The notes beneath the pieces are model-generated. The model was not told the DNA's origin. It was given only the letters and a program-made list of their open reading frames with translations, and did no database searches. Of a stretch of 64,000 nucleotides of DNA, positions 46,076-56,293 are shown piece after piece. Source of the DNA: Thermomonas sp. (GTDB taxonomy: Bacteria > Pseudomonadota > Gammaproteobacteria > Xanthomonadales > Xanthomonadaceae); NCBI RefSeq assembly GCF_029945965.1, contig NZ_JAQSDO010000012.1:196314-260313 (forward strand), read 5' to 3'. Both the position numbers and the translations under genes were made by a program. How positions within the stretch are numbered: the stretch's first letter is position 1; every line of letters begins with the position of its first letter.

Positions 46076-46975
46076 TCAGAGGACATAGACGAAGAGGAAC
46101 AGGCCTAACCACACCACGTCCACGAAGTGCCAATACCAGGCCACTGCCTCGAACGCGAAATGGTTGTCCTTGGTGAAATGCCCACGTGCGCAACGCAGCC
46201 ACATCACCGCCAGCATGATGGTGCCAAGGGTCACGTGCGCGCCGTGGAAACCGGTCAACATGAAGAAGGTTGAACCGTAGATGCCCGAGCCCAAGGTCAG
46301 GTTCAGCACGTGGTAGGCGTGGATGTACTCGGTCGCCTGGAAGTACAGGAACAGGCAGCCCAGCAGTACGGTCAGGCCCAGGAACAGCATCAGGACGCCG
46401 CGCTTGTTCTCTTTCAGGGCGTGATGGGCAATCGTGACGGTCATGCCCGACGTCAACAGGATCAGCGTATTCAGCAGTGGCAGACCCCAGGCCGGAACGG
46501 TCTGGTAGTGACCACCTACCGCACCCGGGCCATTACTTGGCCAGCCGCCGGCGAAGTTCGACCACAGCACGCTGTGCGTCGCCATGCCGTCGCCCTCGCC
46601 GTTGAGCCACGGCAAGGCGAACTGGCGCGCATAGAACAGTGCGCCGAAGAACGCGGCGAAGAACATCACCTCGGAAAAGATGAACCACACCATGCCCATC
46701 CGGAACGAAGTATCGACCTGCTTGTTGTAGCGGCCGGCCAGCGACTCGCGGATGACGTCGCCGAACCACTTGAACAGGATCGCCAGCAAGGCGGCCAGAC
46801 CAACGAAGAACACCGTCCGGCCCCAGCTGATTTCATTCAACCAGCTGCCGAATCCCACCATGGTAGTGAACAGCGCGACGGAGGCGAATACCGGCCAGCG
46901 GCTGCCATGCGGGATGTAGTAAACGTCGGCGTCACTTCCGTGGTGATCGGCGGTATCGGCGTGGGCATTTGCCAT
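46076..46975 (-). CDS. ctaE: Cytochrome c oxidase subunit III
   Basis: 299 residues with seven membrane segments. The CoxIII pattern includes PHGSRWPVFASVALF, MGMVWFIFSEVMFFAAFFGAL, and the C-terminal GFHGAHVTLGTIMLAVMW and WHFVDVVWLGLFLFVYVL (all in part). It stabilises subunit I and the oxygen path. The N-terminus is His/Asp-rich (MANAHADTADHHGSDAD). It is 59 bp from the ctaG stop in the same direction. Confidence 0.96.
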   Translation of the reverse strand: MANAHADTADHHGSDADVYYIPHGSRWPVFASVALFTTMVGFGSWLNEISWGRTVFFVGLAALLAILFKWFGDVIRESLAGRYNKQVDTSFRMGMVWFIFSEVMFFAAFFGALFYARQFALPWLNGEGDGMATHSVLWSNFAGGWPSNGPGAVGGHYQTVPAWGLPLLNTLILLTSGMTVTIAHHALKENKRGVLMLFLGLTVLLGCLFLYFQATEYIHAYHVLNLTLGSGIYGSTFFMLTGFHGAHVTLGTIMLAVMWLRCARGHFTKDNHFAFEAVAWYWHFVDVVWLGLFLFVYVL

Positions 46976-47034
46976 GGTGGTGTCTCTTCCGGTGCTTCGA
47001 TGTCTGGGACGAATCGTGTGGAAATCGTGTGGGA

Positions 47035-47625
47035 TCAGGGTGCTGCGCGGGCCACGTCGGCTTTGGCGTTGCCCGCATCGCCCTTGGCGGAATGCAGTGC
47101 AGCGGTCAGGGCGTCATTCTTGTAGAACGTATACGACAGGGTAATTATCTTCACGTCGGCAGGCAGATCCGGATTGACGATGAAGCGTAATGGCATGTCA
47201 CGCGACTCCCCTGCCTGCAGGGTCTGCGCGGTGAAGCAGAAGCACTCGGTCTTGCTGAAATAACCCGACGCGCGCGCCGGCGCAAGCGATGGGACAGCAT
47301 TACCAACGATCGCACGGTCGCTATCGTTGCTGGCGAAGTACAGCGCCTCGTACTGACGACCAGGCTGCACCCTCAACGTGGCTTGCTCCGGCTTGAAATG
47401 CCAGGGCAACTTGGAATTGACCCCACCATCGAACTCGATGGTGACCCAGCGCTCCTGCTTGGACACGACATCCGCACGGACTTGTGCAGGCCCCTGCTCC
47501 AGGCGAACGCCGAAGACTTTCTGACAGGCGACCCGGTACAGCGGCACCAATGTGAAGGCGAATCCAAACGCAGCCAGCGCCACGCCGATCATCTTGCCAA
47601 CACCCAGCTGCCGACCGGCACTCAT
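47035..47625 (-). CDS. ctaG: Cytochrome c oxidase assembly protein CtaG (Cox11)
   Basis: 196 residues: one N-terminal membrane segment (VALAAFGFAFTLVPLYRVAC) and a periplasmic Cu(I)-binding domain with FCFTAQ/CFCF (TECFCFTAQ) at the copper site, then MPLRFIVNPDLPADV. It delivers copper to the CuB site of subunit I. The start at 47625 overlaps the stop of the upstream small gene as ATGA. The C-terminus is Ala/Lys-rich. Confidence 0.94.
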   Translation of the reverse strand: MSAGRQLGVGKMIGVALAAFGFAFTLVPLYRVACQKVFGVRLEQGPAQVRADVVSKQERWVTIEFDGGVNSKLPWHFKPEQATLRVQPGRQYEALYFASNDSDRAIVGNAVPSLAPARASGYFSKTECFCFTAQTLQAGESRDMPLRFIVNPDLPADVKIITLSYTFYKNDALTAALHSAKGDAGNAKADVARAAP

Positions 47626-47765
47626 TTGCCCAGCGCTCCGAGCAGCATGAATCCCACATACAAGGCCACGACAATCCCGGCCAGCAACCATGCCGTGCGC
47701 CGTGCGCCGCGACGGGCACGCTCAACTTGCATCGTGGATGGATTGTCCTGGTGGGTATTGGTCAC
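47622..47765 (-). CDS. Small cytochrome oxidase assembly protein (47 residues, GTG start)
   Basis: 47 codons from a GTG at 47765 to TGA at 47622. The N-terminus is polar (TNTHQDNPSTMQ), followed by a basic stretch ERARRGARR and one membrane helix TAWLLAGIVVALYVGFMLLG. Short proteins of this make-up sit between ctaD and ctaG in many proteobacteria. It starts 12 bp after the ctaD stop and its TGA overlaps the ctaG ATG by 4 bp. Translation from the internal ATG (codon 12) is possible. Easily missed because of its length. Confidence 0.75.
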   Translation of the reverse strand: MTNTHQDNPSTMQVERARRGARRTAWLLAGIVVALYVGFMLLGALGK

Positions 47766-47777
47766 GGCACTATTCGG

Positions 47778-49391
<1,614 letters not shown>

Positions 49392-49420
49392 GTCCTGAAC
49401 CTCGGTAATCGATGCTTGGA

Positions 49421-50377
49421 TCAACCGGCAGCCGCGGCGTCAGCCGGGGTCTGCTCGGTCTTCGGGGCGGTGCTGACCGCGGCGGGTTCGACAGCAGCCG
49501 GGGCTGGTTCAACTGGTGCGGCGGCAGGCGCAGCTTCCACGGCGGGCGCAGGTGTCCGCTTGGCCTGTTCGGCAGCCAGCCAACTCTTGAACTCGGCCTT
49601 GCTCACGGCCTTGACAACGATCGGCATGAAGCCATGGTCCTTGCCGCACAGCTCCGCGCATTGGCCGCGGTAGATCCCGGGGGTTTCAATCTTGGCCCAT
49701 GCCTCGTTGACGATGCCCGGGATTGCATCCTGCTTCCAACCCAGTGCCGGCACCCACCACGAATGGATCACGTCGTCTGCGGTAATGACAAACCGGACCT
49801 TGGTGCCGACCGGCAATACCAGCGGATTGTCGACATCCAGCAGGTAATGCGGGAGGTTGGCGGTGCGTGCATCCACGCCGCTCTGGCGAACCTCGTCGCT
49901 CTTGCGATCCAGACGGCTGGTGAACTCCACGTCCTGACCCATGTATTCGTACTTCCACACCCACTGGTAGCCGGTGACCTTGACCGACATCTCGGATTCG
50001 CTGGTGTCATACATGCGCATCAGGCCGCTCGTTGCCGGGAACGCCAGTGCGATCAGGATCAGCACCGGCACCACCGTCCAGATAACCTCGGCGGTGGTGT
50101 TGTGGGTGAATTGCGCAGGAACTGCACCCTTGGACTTGCGGAACGTGAACATCGCATAGGCCATCACGCCGAACACGATGATGCCGATCGCCACGCACGC
50201 CCACAGCACGAACATGTGCGCATCGTAGGCGGCGTTCGCGGTCGGAGTGACGCCACGCGTCATGTTCAGTTGCCAGCGGTGCGGGTCGGCGGATTGAGCC
50301 TGCGCCAGCATCGGCAATGCCAATGCGCCGGCCAGCGCGCCTTGCATGGCCCATTGTTTGATACGACCGGGTGTCAT
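49421..50377 (-). CDS. ctaC: Cytochrome c oxidase subunit II
   Basis: 318 residues: signal peptide (LPMLAQAQ end), two membrane helices, and a periplasmic cupredoxin domain with the CuA site (GQCAELCGKDHGFMPIVV) and an upstream His in DVIHSWWVPALGWK. It accepts electrons from cytochrome c. There is no C-terminal heme c domain. About the last 50 residues form an Ala/Pro/Glu-rich low-complexity tail that extends past the usual end. It is the first gene of the oxidase operon, divergent from putA. Confidence 0.96.
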   Translation of the reverse strand: MTPGRIKQWAMQGALAGALALPMLAQAQSADPHRWQLNMTRGVTPTANAAYDAHMFVLWACVAIGIIVFGVMAYAMFTFRKSKGAVPAQFTHNTTAEVIWTVVPVLILIALAFPATSGLMRMYDTSESEMSVKVTGYQWVWKYEYMGQDVEFTSRLDRKSDEVRQSGVDARTANLPHYLLDVDNPLVLPVGTKVRFVITADDVIHSWWVPALGWKQDAIPGIVNEAWAKIETPGIYRGQCAELCGKDHGFMPIVVKAVSKAEFKSWLAAEQAKRTPAPAVEAAPAAAPVEPAPAAVEPAAVSTAPKTEQTPADAAAAG

Positions 50378-50631
50378 CACATCGAGCCCCACTACCTTGA
50401 ATACTGAGTCTGCAGGTTCGCGCACGTTTCGTCGCAAACCCCGCCATGGTCTTGTTCTGGTGTCTTGCTTTGGTCTGGTTGCATGCATGCCCCAACCAGC
50501 CTTTGGACAGGCAAAGGGCCGGGTACATCCATGAAATGGTAGCTGCGGGGCCCGATTGCGGCAACCTGCATGCGTGCCGACCATGATCCACGGCACTACA
50601 CTAAGCGCCCCAACGGCAGCCTGCGGGCGTA

Positions 50632-53600
50632 ATGAGCACTGACCCGACCCCCCGATTGTCAAGCGCGGCGCCAAGCACGTGGCCAATTGCGTCCCCGATA
50701 GCGCCGATCCTGGCCCCGGAGCTTGCGGCAAAGCCGGAAGCGAGCCGAGCCGCAATCACTGCAGGCTGGATTCGCGACGAAAGCGTTCATGTGCGCGAGC
50801 TGCTGGCGCAGGCCGCCCTGCCAGAGGCCGAACGCGAGGCCGCCCAGGCCACCGCAGCCGACCTGGTGCGCCGGGTGCGCGCGCGTGCCCGCAGCCAGGG
50901 CGCTGTCGAGGCCTTCATGCGCCAGTACGACCTGGGCAGCGAGGAAGGCGTGCTGCTGATGTGCGTGGCCGAAGCCCTGTTGCGCATCCCGGACCCGGCC
51001 ACCGCCGATGCGTTGATCCGCGACAAGCTGGGCGATGCCAACTGGAAACGCCACCTCGGGCAATCGGACTCAGTGCTGGTCAACGCCTCGACCTGGGGAC
51101 TGATGCTGACCGGCAAGCTCGTCGACCTCGCCGATGACACCAAACGCGATGTAAACGGCGCTTTCCAGCGCCTGGTCGGACGTGCGGGTGAGCCAGTGAT
51201 CCGGCTGGCGGTGCGCCAGGCGATGAAGATCATGGGCCACCAGTTCGTGCTGGGCCGCACGATTGCCGAAGCCCTGGCGCGCGCGCGCAGGGGCGACGGC
51301 CGTGCTTATCGCTATTCATTCGACATGCTCGGCGAAGGCGCTGTGACCACCGCCGATGCGCTGCGCTATCAGGAGGCCTACCGCGGCGCGATCCATGCGA
51401 TTGGCCGCAGCGGTCCGGGCGGCTCGTTCACCAGCGGCGATGTATTCGCGGCTCCCAGCATTTCCGTGAAGTTGTCGGCATTGCACCCGCGCTACGAACA
51501 CGCCAAGCACGCGCGGATCATGGCCGAACTCGCGCCGCGGGTGCTTGAGCTGGCCCAGCTGGCCAAACAATACGGGATCGGCTTCACCATCGATGCCGAG
51601 GAAACCGAACGTCTGGAGTTGTCGCTGGATCTGATCGAAGCGACGATTTCCGATGTCTTACTGGCCGGCTGGAATGGCTATGGGCTTGCGGTCCAGGCCT
51701 ACCAGAAGCGCGCCCCCCAGGTCATCGACTATCTCGCCGATCTTGCACGCAGGATCGGTCGCCGGATCCCGGTGCGCCTGGTCAAGGGCGCGTACTGGGA
51801 CGCCGAGATCAAGCGCGCGCAGGTCGATGGCCAGGCTGGCTATCCGCTCTTCACACGCAAGCAGAACACCGACGTGTCGTACCTGGCAAATGCGCGCAGA
51901 ATGCTCGATGCCGGCGATGCGATCTATCCGATGTTCGCCACCCACAACGCGCAGACGATCGCCAGCGTGCACCGGATGGCACGCAGCATTCGAGGTCGCC
52001 GTGACTTCGAATTCCAGAAATTGCACGGCATGGGCGACGACCTGTATGCCGAAGTCATTCCAGCGGAGCGACTTGATGTCGCCTGTCGCGTGTACGCGCC
52101 GGTGGGCAGCCACGAGGATCTGTTGCCGTACCTGGTCCGCAGGCTGCTGGAAAACGGTGCCAACTCCAGCTTCGTCAACCGTATCACCGATGAAAACGTG
52201 GCGATCGAGGACCTGATCCGCGATCCGGTCCAGGCAGTGGCCGCATTCAATCCAATCCCGCACCCCCGCATCCCGCTGCCGGTCAATCTGTACCGCAGCC
52301 AAGGCCAGGACCGAGACAATTCCATGGGTATCAACCTCGCCAACGACGACCAGCTGCGGGAGCTCGCAGCCGCCCTCAACAATGCCGGTGCCGGCAGCTG
52401 GACCTCGGCGCCACTGGTACCGGGCGCAACCTCCGCTGGCGAAAAAATCGCCGTCACCAATCCAGCTGACCGCCGTGAGGTCGTCGGCCATTGGCAGGCC
52501 GCCGACAGCGCCACGGTCGAACGCGCGCTGGCCAATGCGGTCGCCGCACAGCCAGCATGGAATGCGACGCCCGCCAGCAGTCGCGCGGCGGTCCTGGAGC
52601 ATGCCGCCGACCTACTGGAGGCGCGTATGCCGGCCTACATGGCGATGTGCACCAAGGAAGCCGGCAAGACCCTGGCCGACGGCATCGCCGAAGTGCGCGA
52701 GGCGGTGGACTTCATGCGCTATTACGCGTTGCAGGCGCGCGAACATTTCGTGCCGATGGTCCTGCCCGGACCCACCGGGGAAACGAATTCCCTGCAACTG
52801 TCAGGGCGTGGCGTCTTCGTATGCATCAGCCCATGGAACTTCCCGCTGGCGATCTTCATCGGCCAGGTTGCGGTGGCGCTCGCCGCCGGCAATAGCGTCA
52901 TCGCCAAGCCTGCGGAACAGACCAGCCTGATTGGCCACGCGGCAGTCAAGCTGATGCACGAAGCCGGCATCCCGACGAACGTGCTGCAGTTCGTGCCCGG
53001 CGATGGCGCAACCGTCGGCGCGGCACTGACAGCGGACCCACGCGTCACCGGTGTGGTGTTCACCGGCTCCAACGCGACCGCACTGGCGATCAACCGCGCC
53101 CTGGCCGCGCGTGATGGCGCGATCGGTACGCTGATCGCGGAGACCGGCGGCCAAAACGCGATGATCGCGGATTCATCCTCGCTACCCGAACAAGTGGTCA
53201 AGGACGTGATGGGCTCGGCGTTCACCTCCGCCGGGCAGCGATGCTCCGCGGCGCGCGTGCTGCTGGTGCAGGACGACATCGCCGACAAGGTCATCCACAT
53301 GCTGACCGGCGCGATGGCGGAACTGTCCGTTGGCAATCCCGGCCTACCCTCCACTGACATCGGTCCGGTCATCGACGACGATGCGCTGCGCATGCTGGAC
53401 GCGCATGCCGAGCGCATGGCATCCGAAGCACAGCTGATCGCCATGACCCCGCTCGGCCCCGAGACCACCCACGGCACGTTTTTTGCCCCACGTGCCTGGG
53501 AACTGCACTCGCTGTCGCAACTGCATCGGGAGAACTTTGGCCCGGCCCTGCATGTAATCCGCTGGAAGGCCGAGGCGCTGGACGCAGTGATCGACGCCAT

Positions 53601-53880
53601 CAACAGCACCGGCTACGGCCTGACCCTGGGCATCCATTCGCGTATCGACGCCACCATCGAACGCATCGTCAGCCGCACCAAGGTCGGCAACATCTACGTC
53701 AACCGCAACCAGATCGGCGCGGTGGTCGGGGTGCAGCCGTTCGGTGGCCAGGGCCTGTCCGGCACTGGCCCCAAGGCTGGCGGCCCGCATTACCTGCCGC
53801 GTTTCGCGACGGAAAAGACGGTCACCATCAACACCACCGCCGCGGGTGGGAATGCGTCGTTGCTGACATTGGGTGATTAA
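50632..53880 (+). CDS. putA: Bifunctional proline dehydrogenase/P5C dehydrogenase
   Basis: 1082 residues. Proline is oxidised to pyrroline-5-carboxylate by the FAD-dependent PRODH barrel (about residues 80-500), then to glutamate by the aldehyde dehydrogenase domain (about 560-1045). PRODH residues appear in ISVKLSALHPRYE, IGFTIDAEETERLEL and VRLVKGAYWDAEIK. The ALDH nucleophile is Cys871 in SAGQRCSAAR. The N-terminus lacks a ribbon-helix-helix DNA-binding domain, unlike E. coli PutA (1320 residues), so it is not a self-repressor. It is also shorter than the long type B enzymes. Confidence 0.96.
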   Translation: MSTDPTPRLSSAAPSTWPIASPIAPILAPELAAKPEASRAAITAGWIRDESVHVRELLAQAALPEAEREAAQATAADLVRRVRARARSQGAVEAFMRQYDLGSEEGVLLMCVAEALLRIPDPATADALIRDKLGDANWKRHLGQSDSVLVNASTWGLMLTGKLVDLADDTKRDVNGAFQRLVGRAGEPVIRLAVRQAMKIMGHQFVLGRTIAEALARARRGDGRAYRYSFDMLGEGAVTTADALRYQEAYRGAIHAIGRSGPGGSFTSGDVFAAPSISVKLSALHPRYEHAKHARIMAELAPRVLELAQLAKQYGIGFTIDAEETERLELSLDLIEATISDVLLAGWNGYGLAVQAYQKRAPQVIDYLADLARRIGRRIPVRLVKGAYWDAEIKRAQVDGQAGYPLFTRKQNTDVSYLANARRMLDAGDAIYPMFATHNAQTIASVHRMARSIRGRRDFEFQKLHGMGDDLYAEVIPAERLDVACRVYAPVGSHEDLLPYLVRRLLENGANSSFVNRITDENVAIEDLIRDPVQAVAAFNPIPHPRIPLPVNLYRSQGQDRDNSMGINLANDDQLRELAAALNNAGAGSWTSAPLVPGATSAGEKIAVTNPADRREVVGHWQAADSATVERALANAVAAQPAWNATPASSRAAVLEHAADLLEARMPAYMAMCTKEAGKTLADGIAEVREAVDFMRYYALQAREHFVPMVLPGPTGETNSLQLSGRGVFVCISPWNFPLAIFIGQVAVALAAGNSVIAKPAEQTSLIGHAAVKLMHEAGIPTNVLQFVPGDGATVGAALTADPRVTGVVFTGSNATALAINRALAARDGAIGTLIAETGGQNAMIADSSSLPEQVVKDVMGSAFTSAGQRCSAARVLLVQDDIADKVIHMLTGAMAELSVGNPGLPSTDIGPVIDDDALRMLDAHAERMASEAQLIAMTPLGPETTHGTFFAPRAWELHSLSQLHRENFGPALHVIRWKAEALDAVIDAINSTGYGLTLGIHSRIDATIERIVSRTKVGNIYVNRNQIGAVVGVQPFGGQGLSGTGPKAGGPHYLPRFATEKTVTINTTAAGGNASLLTLGD

Positions 53881-53906
53881 GGCCAACGGGCGTTCAGCAC
53901 CCAACA

Positions 53907-53934
53907 AAAAAGCCCCGCTTTCGTGGGGCTTTTT
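53907..53934. terminator. Bidirectional terminator between putA and the FadL-type gene
   Basis: A perfect 10-bp stem AAAAAGCCCC/GGGGCTTTTT with an 8-base loop. The A and T ends give a T tract in both directions, so it serves both convergent genes. It lies 26 bp past the putA stop and 20 bp past the FadL-gene stop. Confidence 0.9.
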
Positions 53935-53954
53935 CTTGTTCGTGTCACGTTGGA

Positions 53955-55385
53955 TCAGAACTTGTAGCTGGCACCCACCGAGTACAGGTTGGCGCTGCCA
54001 TCGAACGAGCCGGTCAGGCGCGAACCACTCGACGACAGGATATTCACGTTCGGCTTGTCGATGGTGATCTTCTGATACGCCGCATCGATCGAAATGTGCT
54101 CGCTGGCATGCCAGCTGAAGCCAACTGAATACAGCTGGCGATTGTTGTCGGGCAGGCGCGGAGTACGGTCGATGTTGTTGGTCGGTGACTCGTCCTTGGC
54201 GATGCCGCCGCGAATGGTGAACGCCTCGTTGAGGTCGTATTCCACGCCGACGCTGTAGAACATGGTGTTCTTCCAGTTGAACGGCTCGGCGCTGTCGGGC
54301 TGATAGGGATTCACGAAATCGATCACCACCGAAGGCAGCGAGGTCCAGCCGGTACGCTGGATGTCTCCGTAGAGACGCAGCACGTTGCTGGCGTTGTACT
54401 GCACACTGACAGTATCGATGCTTGGCGTGGTCAGCTTGGCATTGCCGCCCGTATCGGAAAAGCCGTTGCCCAACACCAGCAGCTGCGGAATTGCGGCGCG
54501 ACGCGGATCATTGGCAGGCAACTGCGCATAGGCCGCGGCGACGGCCCGGAACCCCGGCTGTGCGCCGAGGAATGCAGCCGGCACCGTGAAGTCGGCTTGG
54601 CCCTTGATATTGTGGGTGATCTCGGAACGATGCGAGTAGCCGATGCTGAACTGATCGTTCGGGGTGAACTGCATGCCCGCGACCCAGCCAGTGCCGTTGT
54701 CGGCACCCGTGATCGAAACCGAACCATCGGTCACCGGGTTACCGATGGTGCCCCCCGGGACGCCGGCTGCGGCAAGCAGGCGACCGAAGTCGACCCCGTT
54801 GGCCAAGGTCACTTCGGTGCGCTGGTAGATGAAGCCGACACCCAGCGAGAAGGTCGGGGTGACCTTGTATGCGGCCGACAGGGTCAACGCGGGGGTCTTC
54901 ACTTCAGACTTGGTGGCGTTGTAGCGGCCGACCCAGGTCGGATCGTACTCGGTGGACAGGCCAAACGGCGCACTGATGCTGGCACCGACGGTCAGGCGCT
55001 CGAGGCTGCCGCTGAGCGGAATCACCACGGCCATGGCCGGCACCAGGGTGGGGGCACCCGGATCGCCACCGTTACCGCCACCGATCGGCACGCATACCGT
55101 GGCGCTGACCGGGGTGCAGGAGCTGCCGGTGAACTTGGCGTTGAGGTCGATCACGGTCAGGTCCGACTGCATGGTCAGCTTGTCGAACTGGGCCATTGCA
55201 GCAGGATTGTTGGACACCACGGCGGCGTCCTTGGCGACGGCGCTGCCGGCACCGGCGCGGCCGAGTGCCTTGGCGCTGTTCTCGCGGAGCTGGAAGCCGG
55301 AGGCACTGGCCTGGCTAGCGGCCAGCGTGCCGAGGACGGCAAGCGCCAGCGCGGTAACGCGAAAACTACGGGAATTGGTCTTCAT
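53955..55385 (-). CDS. FadL/OmpP1-type outer membrane transporter
   Basis: 476 residues with a long signal peptide cleaved after ASQASA. The N-terminal plug begins SGFQLRENSAKALGRAGAGSA, the classic FadL family start, with SNNPAAMAQFD (NPA motif) next. The rest is a 14-strand barrel ending in aromatic YSVGASYKF. It moves hydrophobic molecules such as long-chain fatty acids across the outer membrane. An internal Gly-rich loop with CTPVSATVC holds a Cys pair. The start at 55385 follows a CCGGAGAAG ribosome binding site. Confidence 0.92.
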   Translation of the reverse strand: MKTNSRSFRVTALALAVLGTLAASQASASGFQLRENSAKALGRAGAGSAVAKDAAVVSNNPAAMAQFDKLTMQSDLTVIDLNAKFTGSSCTPVSATVCVPIGGGNGGDPGAPTLVPAMAVVIPLSGSLERLTVGASISAPFGLSTEYDPTWVGRYNATKSEVKTPALTLSAAYKVTPTFSLGVGFIYQRTEVTLANGVDFGRLLAAAGVPGGTIGNPVTDGSVSITGADNGTGWVAGMQFTPNDQFSIGYSHRSEITHNIKGQADFTVPAAFLGAQPGFRAVAAAYAQLPANDPRRAAIPQLLVLGNGFSDTGGNAKLTTPSIDTVSVQYNASNVLRLYGDIQRTGWTSLPSVVIDFVNPYQPDSAEPFNWKNTMFYSVGVEYDLNEAFTIRGGIAKDESPTNNIDRTPRLPDNNRQLYSVGFSWHASEHISIDAAYQKITIDKPNVNILSSSGSRLTGSFDGSANLYSVGASYKF

Positions 55386-55600
55386 TTGGATCTTCTCCGG
55401 AAACACTAAGCTGCAGGGAGTGGGTTGTTGTTGTGGGTATCTGGTGCAAATCACGATCACATGAATTCCAACGCCGCTGCCGGGACCCTGCCGTGAGCAG
55501 GCATCCCCAAACATACTGCGCCGTATGCGAGATATCTGGGCGGCATATTAACCTGTCGCTAACATTTAATCATGAATACGCTACGAGTACAGTAGAGCTC

Positions 55601-56293
55601 ATGTTCGTCGGCATCGACAACCGCAGGAAAGCCACGATCCGCTGGGCAACGCCCCTGCTGTTCGCCGCGCTTTGGCTCGCTTACGTCCTGGCTGCGATGC
55701 GCGAACCGGCATTGCGCGAAGGCACTCCACTGGACTGGGGCGTGCTGTCCGGCGGTCTGGACACGGTCGATGCATGGCGCGAGGCAATGGCCGATGGCAG
55801 TGTCCTGCGCCTGTTCTCTGCCCTGTTCCTGCATGCCGACTGGCTCCACCTGCTCGGCAACCTGGTATTCCTGCTGATCTTCGGCTTGCCCGCGGAACGC
55901 GTCATGGGTGGATGGCGGTTCCTGGCTTTGTTCCTGGTCGGCGGCGCGGCGGCCAATCTGGCGGCGGTGCTGGCCATCGAAGCCCCCGACCGGGTGATCA
56001 TCGGCGCCAGCGGCGCGGTGTCGGCGGTGATCGGGGCCTATCTTGCGCTGTTCCCGGGGGCGCGGCTGGGCGTGGTGTTGCCGTTGGGGCTGTTCCTTGA
56101 ATTCGTGCGGGTACCGGCATCGCTGCTGATCGGGCTGTGGGCACTGCTGCAGGTCGTATTCGCATATAGCGGCCCGGCACTCGGCGCAGTGGCATGGCCG
56201 GCACATATCGCCGGCTTCCTGTTCGGCATCGTGTTCGCCCTGTTGACCCGGGCGGCGATCGCACGCCGCCTGCGGCATAGCCGCGGCTACTGA
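55601..56293 (+). CDS. Rhomboid family intramembrane serine protease
   Basis: 230 residues with about six membrane segments. The catalytic Ser137 is in GASGAVSAV and His202 in AWPAHIAGFLFG. An HxxxxHxxxN element is at 78-87 (HADWLHLLGN). It cleaves membrane-spanning substrates within the bilayer; the substrate is unknown. The start at 55601 (MFVGIDNRR) is the only Met fitting the topology. It is divergent from the FadL-type gene (215 bp apart) and its last 7 bases overlap the end of the S41 protease gene. Confidence 0.9.
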   Translation: MFVGIDNRRKATIRWATPLLFAALWLAYVLAAMREPALREGTPLDWGVLSGGLDTVDAWREAMADGSVLRLFSALFLHADWLHLLGNLVFLLIFGLPAERVMGGWRFLALFLVGGAAANLAAVLAIEAPDRVIIGASGAVSAVIGAYLALFPGARLGVVLPLGLFLEFVRVPASLLIGLWALLQVVFAYSGPALGAVAWPAHIAGFLFGIVFALLTRAAIARRLRHSRGY

